A DNA stretch of 64,000 nucleotides from Rhodobacteraceae bacterium HLUCCO07 (GTDB taxonomy: Bacteria; Pseudomonadota; Alphaproteobacteria; Rhodobacterales; Rhodobacteraceae), in NCBI GenBank assembly GCA_001314705.1, contig LJSU01000001.1, positions 1-64,000 of the forward strand, given 5' to 3'. Position 1 is the first letter of the stretch; the number at the start of each line of letters is the position of its first letter. Below the pieces are notes generated by a model. It was not told where the DNA came from. It searched no databases and worked only from the letters and a program-made list of their open reading frames with translations. Shown one piece after another: positions 37,835 to 45,868 of this stretch. A program made the position numbers and the translations under genes.

Positions 37835-38107
37835 CGGCGGCTCGCGCGCATCGCCCGCATCTTGCACTGTGCTCCGACCCGAAGCCGTGTGTCGGGGCCT
37901 TGGCGGAGCGCTTTGGCACAGTAAGAACAGCCTCTGTCCCATTCTGAAGGTCGCTGACGACGGCACGCTCTTCTCGAACGGCCTCGATCCCCCTGCCTGT
38001 TGCGCTTTTGACACGGCCTCCAAAGCGCCAGGCGAAGCGCGCCGATTTTATCAAACTGTCGCATCGGTGGATTAGTGAACGACTCGTTGCACATACAGGA
38101 GGCTCAC
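37674..38107. other. inserted segment upstream of the porin, no clear gene
   Basis: About 430 bases between the left repeat and the porin start. A minus-strand open frame (37630-38094) has no recognisable product. The last 60 bases are AT-richer and probably hold the porin promoter; CAGGAGG lies seven bases before the porin ATG. Confidence 0.45.
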
Positions 38108-39214
38108 ATGCACCGAATTTTACTATCAACCACCGCACTTATCTCCATCGCGGGGGCTGCGTCGGCTGATATCACCTGGTCCGGCAAGGCCGAACTGGGT
38201 TACAACACTGAGGAACAGGTCGAGGACGGCAAGGGCGTGATCGCCACAGCGGAAATCACCCCGACATTTACAACCGACCTCGACTTCGGCCTGACAGCGA
38301 AGGCCGAAGCAACATTCATCTTGCTCGATCAAGCAGGTGGCGGCGGTCTCGACACCGACGATCTGTCGGATGACTTCGACGCCGAATCCTACATCTTGAG
38401 CCTGTCGAACGATAATTTTGCCCTGGAATTCGGCACCACCGATTTCGCGCCTGATTCCTACTGGGAATCAGCTGGCGATATGGAGGCGGACGGCTTCTCG
38501 GAGGCCGATGGTGAAACCGGCGTTCTGTTCTCGGGCACCTATGGCCAGATGAGCTTCGGCGTGTCGAGCGCGTTGCACACGGATGACTTCGCCGCTGGTG
38601 GTACGGGCGAGGGCGAGTTCGACCAATTGGCTCTGGCGGTCAGTGCCGACATGGGCAATTTCGATGTCTCCTTCGCCTACCAGGAGGAGGCCAGTCTGGC
38701 CTTCGACAACAACGATGATTTCGAATCAGATGAGATCATCTCGGCCTCCGTCGGGACGACCCTGCAGGGGGTCGATCTGCGCCTGGGATACGCGAGCAAT
38801 CAGACCACAAACGAGGACTCGACGGGTATCGAAGTTGGCTACGCCATCCAGGACGTATCGCTCGGCGGCTATTTCGTCAGCGAGTCCGCCGGCGATGACA
38901 ACTGGGGGCTCTCGGCGGGCTACGAGCGCGGGCCTTTGGCCGCGGAAATTTATTACGCGGACGAGCAAGGCTCCTCCCTTGCCGGCATCGAAGGCGCCTA
39001 CGAAGTGAACGAACGCCTCGTGGTCAGGGCCGGTTTCATTGACGACGAGGATGCCAATGACGATGGCGGCAGCTATATCGGGGCGGAATACGACCTCGGC
39101 AATGGTGCGTCTTTCCTGTTCTCCTATGCTGATGCTGATGCAGAGGACGAAGATGAGTTTGGCGGACCCGAATACCGCAACGGCGTCACAGCGTTGGTCA
39201 CGCTGGAATTCTGA
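38108..39214 (+). CDS. outer-membrane porin
   Basis: 368 residues. Signal peptide (about 1-20, ending in ASA), then the alphaproteobacterial porin pattern DITWSGKAELGYNTE, alternating beta strands, acidic loops and a C-terminal phenylalanine (TALVTLEF) required for outer-membrane assembly. Expected as a 16-strand trimeric channel. The very acidic loops suggest cation preference or a marine origin. GC is visibly lower than in neighbouring genes, and the gene is flanked by the 338-bp direct repeats. Confidence 0.88.
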   Translation: MHRILLSTTALISIAGAASADITWSGKAELGYNTEEQVEDGKGVIATAEITPTFTTDLDFGLTAKAEATFILLDQAGGGGLDTDDLSDDFDAESYILSLSNDNFALEFGTTDFAPDSYWESAGDMEADGFSEADGETGVLFSGTYGQMSFGVSSALHTDDFAAGGTGEGEFDQLALAVSADMGNFDVSFAYQEEASLAFDNNDDFESDEIISASVGTTLQGVDLRLGYASNQTTNEDSTGIEVGYAIQDVSLGGYFVSESAGDDNWGLSAGYERGPLAAEIYYADEQGSSLAGIEGAYEVNERLVVRAGFIDDEDANDDGGSYIGAEYDLGNGASFLFSYADADAEDEDEFGGPEYRNGVTALVTLEF

Positions 39215-39224
39215 TCGGATTTTG

Positions 39225-39248
39225 GCCGGCGCGCGCTCGTGCGCCGGC
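39225..39248 (+). terminator. hairpin after the porin gene
   Basis: GCCGGCGC/GCGCCGGC with an eight-base loop, ten bases after the stop. No T tract, so moderate confidence. Confidence 0.5.
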
Positions 39249-39292
39249 ACCCCAGTCCCTCGGTAAGTCGGTGTCATGACCGGCTTTCTAGA

Positions 39293-39630
39293 CTGCGCCC
39301 CGGCTCGACCGCCGAGGTTGATCAGCGGGTCCTGTCGAACACGATCGAGCAACTCGTCGTTGCCCTTGAACTTTGGCCGTTCGCGGCGCTCATTCTGGGC
39401 GGTTTCGTGGTGATCTGTATGGGGGTTGGTTTTGCCATGGCACGGCTGGTTTTCTGGACGGGCTACCACGTCTCGCCGCTTGTCAAATCCGTCGGGTTTG
39501 CCGCAGGATACTATCCCACGGTCCTGGCCACGCTGTGGACCGTGGTCAAATGGGCAACGTGAGGGGCACGCCATGCTGAAACTGGATCATCTCGCGGTCG
39601 CGGCAACCGATCTCGAAGAAGGGCGCGCCC
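39293..39630 (+). repeat. 338-bp direct repeat, right copy
   Basis: Partner of 37336-37673. Here the VOC end continues into the full gene while the MAPEG part lacks its 5' half. Confidence 0.9.
39295..39562 (+). pseudogene. 5'-truncated copy of the MAPEG-like gene
   Basis: Encodes the last 88 or so residues of the protein at 37120-37605, with six amino-acid changes (for example W to C and the final M to T). No start codon or ribosome site, so not expressed as such. Confidence 0.85.
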
Positions 39631-40187
39631 ATATCGAGTCGAGCCTGGATGCGACGATGCAGCCCGGAGGCAAACATGCCAATTTCGGAACCCATAACAT
39701 GCTTCTGGGGCTCGAGGACGGGATCTATCTCGAAGCCATCGCGATCGATCCCGACGCGCCCGACCCCGGTCGGCGGCGCTGGTTCGATCTGGACGACTTT
39801 ACCGGCCCGCCCCGCCTGACCAACTGGATCTGCCAAACCGAAGATATCGACGCGGCGCTGGCGCTCGCGCCTGCCGGAATGGGGCCGGCAACGGATCAGC
39901 GGCGCGGTGACCTGCATTGGCAGATGGCCGCGGGCGAGAACGGACATCTGCCGCTTGCGGGCACGTTCCCGGCGGTGATCGCGTGGGGAAAGGCGCCGCA
40001 CCCGTCGACCCGGCTGGCCTCCACCGGCATCCGTCTCGAGCGCCTGATCGTGACTTCGCCGGTGGCAGATGCGTTGCGATCCAACTTGCGTCATGTGCTG
40101 GCCGATGCGCGGATCGTGATCGAACAGGGCGAAAAGGCTTTGCGCGCCGAGTTCGCCACGCCTTCGGGGCGCCGGGTGCTGGAATGA
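39573..40187 (+). CDS. VOC/glyoxalase-like protein
   Basis: 204 residues: [20 protein letters not shown] opens a vicinal-oxygen-chelate fold of the Glyoxalase_3 type, with [20 protein letters not shown] in the first module. Substrate unknown. GAGGGG precedes the ATG. Overlaps the next start (ATGA). The 5' end is also present as a duplicate at 37616. Confidence 0.8.
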   Translation: MLKLDHLAVAATDLEEGRAHIESSLDATMQPGGKHANFGTHNMLLGLEDGIYLEAIAIDPDAPDPGRRRWFDLDDFTGPPRLTNWICQTEDIDAALALAPAGMGPATDQRRGDLHWQMAAGENGHLPLAGTFPAVIAWGKAPHPSTRLASTGIRLERLIVTSPVADALRSNLRHVLADARIVIEQGEKALRAEFATPSGRRVLE

Positions 40188-40660
40188 TCCGACCCGCCCG
40201 GCCCGGGGATGCCGCGTCCATCGCCACGATATGGAATCACGTCATACGCGACACCACCGTTACCTTCACCACCGAGGAAAAGACCGAAGCCGGGCTTTGC
40301 GCGATGATGACCGACCGTGCGCCTGGTTTCGTCGTCGCCCAAGAGAGCGGCGCGATCATCGGATTTGCCACTTATGGCACGTTCCGCAATGGGCCGGGCT
40401 ATGCCCATACCCGAGAGTTGACAATCCAGCTCGCGCCCGAGGCTCGGGGTCGCGGACTGGGCCGTGCGCTCATGTCGGCGCTCGAAGAGGCGGCGCGCGC
40501 CGACGGGGTGCATGTGCTGATGGCCGGGATCAGCGGCGCCAATCCCGGCTCGGTCGCCTTTCACGCCCGTCTTGGCTTCGAGACCTGCGGCACGCTGCGC
40601 GAGGTGGGGTGCAAATGGGGCGAATGGCTCGACCTTGTCCTGATGCAGAAAATTCTCTGA
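40184..40660 (+). CDS. GNAT acetyltransferase, Pat/MddA-like
   Basis: 158 residues. Acetyl-CoA-binding motif LAPEARGRGLGRALMSALEEAA, and FVVAQESGAIIGFATYGTFRNGPGYAHTRE typical of phosphinothricin and methionine-sulfone N-acetyltransferases (Pat, MddA). Probably acetylates a small amino-acid analogue. Translationally coupled to the VOC gene. Confidence 0.85.
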   Translation: MIRPARPGDAASIATIWNHVIRDTTVTFTTEEKTEAGLCAMMTDRAPGFVVAQESGAIIGFATYGTFRNGPGYAHTRELTIQLAPEARGRGLGRALMSALEEAARADGVHVLMAGISGANPGSVAFHARLGFETCGTLREVGCKWGEWLDLVLMQKIL

Positions 40661-40715
40661 CCTGCGCGCGCATCGCGCACTGACACTTCGGTCGCGACAG
40701 GCTAGGCTCGGTTGC

Positions 40716-41420
40716 ATGTCGATCTGGTCCCGCATCACAGCCGCCGTTTCCGCGCTCACCCAGGGCGAGTCGCTTGCGGCGGTATTCGAAAAACTGCGTA
40801 GCCCGCCCGAACGCTCGGTCGCCTTCACCATCGCGGTGATCGCGCTCGGGGCCAAGATGGCCAAGGCCGACGGACAGGTGACCCGCGACGAGGTCAAGGC
40901 CTTTCGCGAGGTGTTCCAGATCGCGAAAGAGGACGAGGCAGGGGCGGCCCGGGTCTTCAACCTGGCCCGTCAGGATGTGGCGGGTTACGCGGAATACGCG
41001 CGCAAGATCAAGGCGATGTTCGCCGACGACACTGACACGCTTTGTGACCTGATGGAGGGGTTGTTTCATATCGCCATGGCCGACGGGGAATACCATCCCG
41101 ACGAGGATGCGTTCCTTGCCCGCGTGGCCGAGATCCTGGGGCTGCCCGAGGCCAAGTTCCGCAGGCTGCGTGCGCGTTTTGTCCCTGATGTGCGGTCCGA
41201 TCCCTACGATGTCCTGGGGGTGGATCATTCGGCCTCGTTGTCCGAGATACGCGGCGCCTGGCGCGAACAGGTGCGCAATACCCATCCCGATCGCCTCTTG
41301 GCCCGGGGTCTGCCCGAGGAGGCGTTGAAGCTTGCCGAAAAGCGCATGATCGCGATCAACGACGCCTGGGAGGAAATCCAGCGAGACAGGGCCGGGGCCG
41401 ATGCGCATCGCCACCTATAA
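40716..41420 (+). CDS. DjlA-like TerB/J-domain co-chaperone
   Basis: 234 residues. A TerB-like helical domain at about 25-155 (ALGAKMAKADGQVTRDEV and HIAMADGEYHPDEDAF acidic metal-binding helices) is followed by a C-terminal J domain (YDVLGVDHSASLSEIRGAW, with HPD in NTHPDRLL). It would stimulate DnaK. The N-terminal membrane helix of E. coli DjlA is missing. Overlaps the next gene by 20 bases. Confidence 0.85.
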   Translation: MSIWSRITAAVSALTQGESLAAVFEKLRSPPERSVAFTIAVIALGAKMAKADGQVTRDEVKAFREVFQIAKEDEAGAARVFNLARQDVAGYAEYARKIKAMFADDTDTLCDLMEGLFHIAMADGEYHPDEDAFLARVAEILGLPEAKFRRLRARFVPDVRSDPYDVLGVDHSASLSEIRGAWREQVRNTHPDRLLARGLPEEALKLAEKRMIAINDAWEEIQRDRAGADAHRHL

Positions 41421-42432
41421 CGTCGAGTGGTTCAACAATCTCTTTGACGACGCGGGCCAGCTCCTGATGGATGACGAACCCTCGGGCCGCTCCGGGATAA
41501 GCCGCGCAATCCAGATCGAGGCACTGGGCATGGTCTTTACAGCGCTCGATGCCGACGCCGTCCTGGTGATCGAGGCCCCCGACCGCAACAGCCGCCGCGA
41601 CACCGTCGCGGCGCTGGAAAACTTTGCCACGGCGTTTGACCTTCGCGCCCGTCGCGCGGTGATGGGGTTCGACAACGACACCCAACAGGAGATCGCGCTG
41701 CTCCACGATCCCGACCGGCTCTCGGCACGGCACGATCCGGTCGGCGATGAAACCGGCAAGAAGGGCGCACATGGCGCCCCGCGTTTCGACAGCGTCTTTC
41801 GCATCGACCTTGATTTCGACGCGACCGAGGATGTCGTGCGTTTCTCGAAACCGCCGCTCGAACTGGCGATGCAGACCGCGCAGGGTTTCGCGTTCCGCAT
41901 GATCGGGGCGCATCTCAAGTCCAAGGCGCCGCATGGCGCACGAGACGAGGATGCGATCATGCGGCTGGCGATCCAGAACCGGCGCAAGCAATTGGCGCAG
42001 GCGATCTGGCTTCGCCGCCGGATCGACGATCACCTCGCCGCGGGCGCACCGCTCATCGTTCTGGGTGATCTCAACGATGGTCCGGGGCTTGATGAATACG
42101 AGGATCTGTTCGGTCGGTCTTCGATCGAGATCGTGATGGGCGAGGGCGACGGTGCTCCGCTCCATGATCCTCACGCACGGCAGGTCCTCAGACGCCGTGT
42201 CGGGCCGCGGCCCAGCAGCGCGCGCTTCTATCTTGCCGACCAGGACCGCTATCTCGAAGCGTTGCTCGACTACGTCATGATTTCCTCTGATCTGCGCGCC
42301 TTCAATCCGCGCTGGCGCATCTGGCATCCGTTCGATGACGCCGATTGCTATCGCTTGCCGGAATTGCGCAATGCGCTGATTTCCGCCTCCGATCATTTCC
42401 CGGTGACGCTGGATATCGATCTGCCGTCTTAA
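41401..42432 (+). CDS. endonuclease/exonuclease/phosphatase-family hydrolase
   Basis: 343 residues of the EEP fold: TYNVEWFNN at the start, GDLNDGPGLDEYED around residue 220 and SASDHFPVTLDID at the end provide the metal and catalytic Asn/Asp/His set. No signal peptide. Substrate (nucleic acid or phosphoester) cannot be assigned. Start inside the djlA-like gene suggests co-translation. Confidence 0.8.
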   Translation: MRIATYNVEWFNNLFDDAGQLLMDDEPSGRSGISRAIQIEALGMVFTALDADAVLVIEAPDRNSRRDTVAALENFATAFDLRARRAVMGFDNDTQQEIALLHDPDRLSARHDPVGDETGKKGAHGAPRFDSVFRIDLDFDATEDVVRFSKPPLELAMQTAQGFAFRMIGAHLKSKAPHGARDEDAIMRLAIQNRRKQLAQAIWLRRRIDDHLAAGAPLIVLGDLNDGPGLDEYEDLFGRSSIEIVMGEGDGAPLHDPHARQVLRRRVGPRPSSARFYLADQDRYLEALLDYVMISSDLRAFNPRWRIWHPFDDADCYRLPELRNALISASDHFPVTLDIDLPS

Positions 42433-42463
42433 AATCTCCATCCGTTCAGGTTATGTTGATTGC

Positions 42464-42832
42464 ATGACGTTTCTTCGGACCATCGCTCTCACGCTTTGCC
42501 TTGCCACCCCTTCGGCGGCAGAGGAACAGGAGGATGAGAAGGGCTTTTCCCTGATGGAAGAGGGTGCGCGCCTCTTTCTCGAAGGCATCACCCGCGAAAT
42601 GGAACCTGCGCTCGACGATCTGCGCAATTTCTCGGAAGAGGTCCAGCCGGGGCTGCGCCGCTTCGTCGAGGAAATGGGGCCTGCGCTCGGTGAAATTTTC
42701 GGCAAGATCGATGATTTCACCGTCTATCATCCGCCCGAGATGTTGCCCAATGGCGATATCATCATTCGGCGCAAGACCCCGCTCGAACCACGGCAGGATG
42801 AGGACGCCGGTGACGGAGAGATCGAGCTCTAG
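42464..42832 (+). CDS. small secreted acidic protein
   Basis: 122 residues with a signal peptide (about 1-19, ending SAAEE). The mature part is helical and acidic (MEPALDDLRNFSEEVQPGLRRFVEEMGPALGEIF), ending with an IIIRRKTPLEPR motif. Such proteins recur in Rhodobacteraceae as hypotheticals, from memory. Thirty-one bases after the EEP gene; probably periplasmic. Function unknown. Confidence 0.65.
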   Translation: MTFLRTIALTLCLATPSAAEEQEDEKGFSLMEEGARLFLEGITREMEPALDDLRNFSEEVQPGLRRFVEEMGPALGEIFGKIDDFTVYHPPEMLPNGDIIIRRKTPLEPRQDEDAGDGEIEL

Positions 42833-42884
42833 GGAACGCCGAAAGGCCCGTTGCGAACCCGTGCACGAAATGCCTGGCGATCGG

Positions 42885-44057
42885 TCAGATCTGGGCCTGT
42901 GCGAAATCGACGAGCTCCTTGAGCGCCTTGCCGAAGGCGGAATCCTCGATCGTCATCGCGACCCGGATATGCCCCGCCGCCGCCGCGCCGAAACTTTCGC
43001 CCGGCATCACCGCGATGTGGCGTTCGTTCAGCAGTTTCTCGGCGAAGGTTGACCCGCTCATCCCCGTCGCTCGGATATCGAGCATCAGATACATCGCCCC
43101 CTGTGGCGGCACCAGTTGCAGCGCGTTCTGGCCGGCCAGCACATCAAGCGCGATCTCGCGCCGCCGCCGGAAAGGTGCGGCCACCTCTTCCTCGGGGCCG
43201 GTTCCGCGGCGCAGCGCGAAAAGTGCGGCGTCCTGGATATAGCCCGCCACGCCATAGGTCGTGTGGGTCGAAAGGTTGATCATATGCGCCACCGCCTCTT
43301 GCGGCCCCACGACCCAGCCGATGCGGCTGCCGGTCATGGCATGGCTTTTCGACATCGACCCCACGACCAGCGTGCGCTCGGACATGCCCGGGATCGCGCG
43401 GATCGACAGATGCGCCCCGTCCCAGACCTGGGTGTCATATACCTCGTCCGAGATGACCCAGATGTCGCGTTTGCGCGCCACCCCGGCAATCCCGTCCAGC
43501 GTTTCGCGGGAATAGATGACCCCGGTCGGGTTGTTGGGCGTGTTGATCATAAGAGAAGCGGCGCCCCCGGCCGCCGCCGCATCGATATCGGCCGGGTCGG
43601 GCTGAAACCCGTTCTCGGGCCGTGCAGCCACGGGGCAGGGCGTGGCACCCGCGCCCCGGATCGTGCCGGGGTAGGTGGCGTAGTAGGGATCGATGAAAAG
43701 CGCCTTCTGGCCCGGATCGCACAGCGCCATATGCGCCGCGAAAAGCCCTGATTGCCCGCCCGGCGTGACCAGCACGTTGTCGCGCGTGGTCTTCACGCCG
43801 CTCGCCGCCTCGATCCGCGCCGCCACCTCGTCGCGCAGCGCGGGAATGCCCGGAATGTCGGCATAGCCGGTATGGCCGGCCAGCGCCGCGCGGTGCATCT
43901 CGTCGAGGATGGCCGGATCGGTGCGGATGTCATGCTCGCCGATGGTCAGTTCGGTCACATCGACGCCGGCCGACTTCATTTCGCGCGCCTTGAAGAACAA
44001 GTCCCACCCGCCTGATGCGTCGGGCGTCAATGTCGTGATCCGCTGTGAAAGCGCCAT
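42885..44057 (-). CDS. class I/II pyridoxal-phosphate aminotransferase
   Basis: 390 residues. The PLP lysine is in VGSMSKSHAMTGSRIGWV; INTPNNPTGVIYSR and VISDEVYD provide the conserved Asn and Asp-x-x-Tyr. Belongs to the aspartate/aromatic aminotransferase-like group; amino donor not assignable. Divergent from the cysS leader, so the two promoters share a 248-base region. Confidence 0.88.
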   Translation of the reverse strand: MALSQRITTLTPDASGGWDLFFKAREMKSAGVDVTELTIGEHDIRTDPAILDEMHRAALAGHTGYADIPGIPALRDEVAARIEAASGVKTTRDNVLVTPGGQSGLFAAHMALCDPGQKALFIDPYYATYPGTIRGAGATPCPVAARPENGFQPDPADIDAAAAGGAASLMINTPNNPTGVIYSRETLDGIAGVARKRDIWVISDEVYDTQVWDGAHLSIRAIPGMSERTLVVGSMSKSHAMTGSRIGWVVGPQEAVAHMINLSTHTTYGVAGYIQDAALFALRRGTGPEEEVAAPFRRRREIALDVLAGQNALQLVPPQGAMYLMLDIRATGMSGSTFAEKLLNERHIAVMPGESFGAAAAGHIRVAMTIEDSAFGKALKELVDFAQAQI

Positions 44058-44122
44058 GCCGGGAATCTCCTGTGGTGAAGTCGGCTCATGCAGCAGAGGC
44101 GCGGGGGGATTGTCAATCGCTC

Positions 44123-44151
44123 TTGGCAGGGGCCGTGGAATCTCCTAATGT
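44123..44151 (+). promoter_or_regulatory. candidate promoter of the cysS leader
   Basis: TTGGCA (44123-44128) and TAATGT (44146-44151) are separated by exactly 17 bases. Transcription would begin about seven bases later, at or beside the A of the leader ATG (44159), implying a leaderless small ORF. The -10 match is weak, so this is a prediction. Confidence 0.45.
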
Positions 44152-44158
44152 CGCGCCC

Positions 44159-44200
44159 ATGAACGCAACCTGCATCATCATCTGCTGTATTATCGGCTGA
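44159..44200 (+). CDS. putative Cys/Ile leader peptide, 13 residues
   Basis: ATG-AAC-GCA-ACC-TGC then three ATC, TGC-TGT, ATT-ATC-GGC-TGA encodes MNATCIIICCIIG: three Cys and five Ile codons in 13. It has no ribosome site, but the predicted transcript would start at its ATG. It stands 105 bases before cysS (cysteinyl-tRNA synthetase), with cimA (isoleucine precursor synthesis) next. Followed by two alternative hairpins. Likely function: ribosome stalling when charged Cys-tRNA (or Ile-tRNA) is scarce. Confidence 0.6.
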   Translation: MNATCIIICCIIG

Positions 44201-44204
44201 CATA

Positions 44205-44247
44205 GGTCGGGTCTCCCGACCGCCGGGCGGGTTGTTCTTCTGTTTCC
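44205..44247 (+). promoter_or_regulatory. attenuator with alternative hairpins before cysS
   Basis: CCCGACC (44215-44221) can pair upstream with GGTCGGG (44205-44211; perfect 7 bp, TCT loop). It can also pair downstream with GGGCGGG (44225-44231; six pairs and one A-G mismatch, GCC loop), which is directly followed by TTGTTCTTCTGTTT. The second is a terminator and the first excludes it. GGTCGGG begins five bases after the leader stop. A ribosome finishing the leader would cover it and allow termination, while one stalled at the Cys codons would leave it free. Confidence 0.6.
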
Positions 44248-44305
44248 TCTTCGAAATGAAATTGCTAAGCCCGCCGCGCAGCCGCACGCGAGGGCAAAAG
44301 GCATC

Positions 44306-45742
44306 ATGACCGAGATCAAGCTTTACAATACCCGGACCCGCAAGAAAGAGCGGTTCGAGCCGATCGACCCCGACAATGTGCGGATGTATGTCTGTGGCCC
44401 CACGGTCTATGACCGTGCGCATCTGGGCAATGCGCGGCCCGTCGTGGTGTTCGACGTGCTTTTCCGGCTCCTGCGCCATGTCTATGGGCCCGATCACGTG
44501 ACTTATGTGCGCAATTTCACCGACGTCGATGACAAGATCAACGCCCGCGCCGCCGAGTCGGGGCGAGAGATTTCCCAGATCACCGCCGAGACGACGCAAT
44601 GGTTCCTCGAAGACATGGGCGAGCTGGGCGCGCTCGAACCCACTCATATGCCCCGCGCGACGCAGTACATCCCGCAGATGGTGGCGATGATCGAGGATCT
44701 GATCGAGAAGGGCCACGCCTACGAGGCCGAGGGCCACGTGCTCTTTGCCGTCGATTCGTGGCGCGAGAAATATGGCAGGCTCTCGGGTCGATCGGTCGAT
44801 GACATGATCGCCGGCGCCCGGGTCGAAGTCGCCCCCTACAAGCGCAACCCGATGGATTTCGTCCTGTGGAAACCCTCCACGCCCGACCTGCCGGGCTGGG
44901 ACTCGCCCTGGGGCCGCGGCCGCCCCGGCTGGCATATCGAATGCTCGGCCATGGCCTATGAATTGCTGGGCGAAAGCTTTGACATCCACGGCGGCGGCAA
45001 TGACCTGATGTTCCCCCACCACGAGAACGAGATCGCCCAAAGCTGCTGCGCCCACCCCGAAGGTGATTTCGCGCGCTACTGGATGCACAACGAGATGCTG
45101 CAGGTCGAGGGCAAGAAGATGTCCAAGAGCCTGGGCAATTTCTTCACCGTGCGCGATTTGCTCGACCAGGGCGTCCCGGGTGAGGTGATCCGCTTCGTGA
45201 TGCTGTCGACGCATTACCGCAAGCCGATGGATTGGACGGAAGAGAAGAAGAAGATGGCTCATGGCCATCTCACACACTTGTACCGACTCCAGAAGAATTA
45301 CCTGACAACCGAGTTGGCGGACGAAGACATCCCGGCCTTGGTGGATGAGCAACTGGTCGAGGCGCTCGCCAGTGATTTGAACACTCCTGAAGCGATGTTT
45401 CGGCTAGGAGAGTTGCGAAAGGAGGCGGAACGGTTCCCGAAAAAGGACTCCGAACCGATACGAAGACTTTTCGCCAGTATCCGGTTTCTCGGCTTTAAGG
45501 ATCTCGACCCGAATAGGCTCAAAAGAAGTTCATCCATTTATGGCGCAATCGACGAGGTTCTGCTTGGAGGTCAAATAGCTGAACTCAAGAAAGCACGCGC
45601 AGAAAAGGATTGGTCGACTGCAGATGCAATTCGCGCAAGGCTGGTGGACGCCGGTGTTAAAGTGAAGATTAGTGGGGACAATCGTGTCAGCTACGAACTG
45701 AGCGCGGACTTCGACCCGGCCAAACTCAAGGCCCTGGAATGA
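44306..45742 (+). CDS. cysS: cysteinyl-tRNA synthetase
   Basis: 478 residues, class I synthetase. The HIGH-like motif lies in [10 protein letters not shown], zinc ligands are in YVCGPTV, HIECSAM and HHENE, and [10 protein letters not shown] is the KMSKS loop. The C-terminal DALR anticodon-binding part (after about residue 320) is encoded by sequence with clearly lower GC and rare codons (CTA, ATA, AGA) compared with the first two thirds, pointing to a recombined segment. GCGAGGGCAAAAGG precedes the start. Probably controlled by the leader and attenuator upstream. Confidence 0.95.
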   Translation: MTEIKLYNTRTRKKERFEPIDPDNVRMYVCGPTVYDRAHLGNARPVVVFDVLFRLLRHVYGPDHVTYVRNFTDVDDKINARAAESGREISQITAETTQWFLEDMGELGALEPTHMPRATQYIPQMVAMIEDLIEKGHAYEAEGHVLFAVDSWREKYGRLSGRSVDDMIAGARVEVAPYKRNPMDFVLWKPSTPDLPGWDSPWGRGRPGWHIECSAMAYELLGESFDIHGGGNDLMFPHHENEIAQSCCAHPEGDFARYWMHNEMLQVEGKKMSKSLGNFFTVRDLLDQGVPGEVIRFVMLSTHYRKPMDWTEEKKKMAHGHLTHLYRLQKNYLTTELADEDIPALVDEQLVEALASDLNTPEAMFRLGELRKEAERFPKKDSEPIRRLFASIRFLGFKDLDPNRLKRSSSIYGAIDEVLLGGQIAELKKARAEKDWSTADAIRARLVDAGVKVKISGDNRVSYELSADFDPAKLKALE

Positions 45743-45780
45743 TGCGCCGCGCAACAGAGGTTCGCGCCCGGCCCGAGGGT

Positions 45781-45868
45781 GGGGGCGTATTCGCCCCCGC
45801 CCTGGGGGGCGGGTCGGGGGCGAACCGGAACGCAAGCGTTCCGGGGAAATATTCGAAAAGGTGCACCG
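45781..45868 (+). repeat. palindromic intergenic repeats between cysS and cimA
   Basis: GGGGGCG/CGCCCCC around TATT (45781-45798). Then CCGGAACGC-AA-GCGTTCCGG (45825-45844), followed by GGGAAATATTCGAAAAGGTG, which supplies the cimA ribosome site. The second palindrome is a copy of 17534-17553 with a compensatory stem change. Confidence 0.6.

Noticed and set aside
37630-38094. Minus-strand open frame in the insertion upstream of the porin
   Set aside because: Arg-rich, no domain, crosses the repeat junction and extends into the antisense of the VOC fragment.
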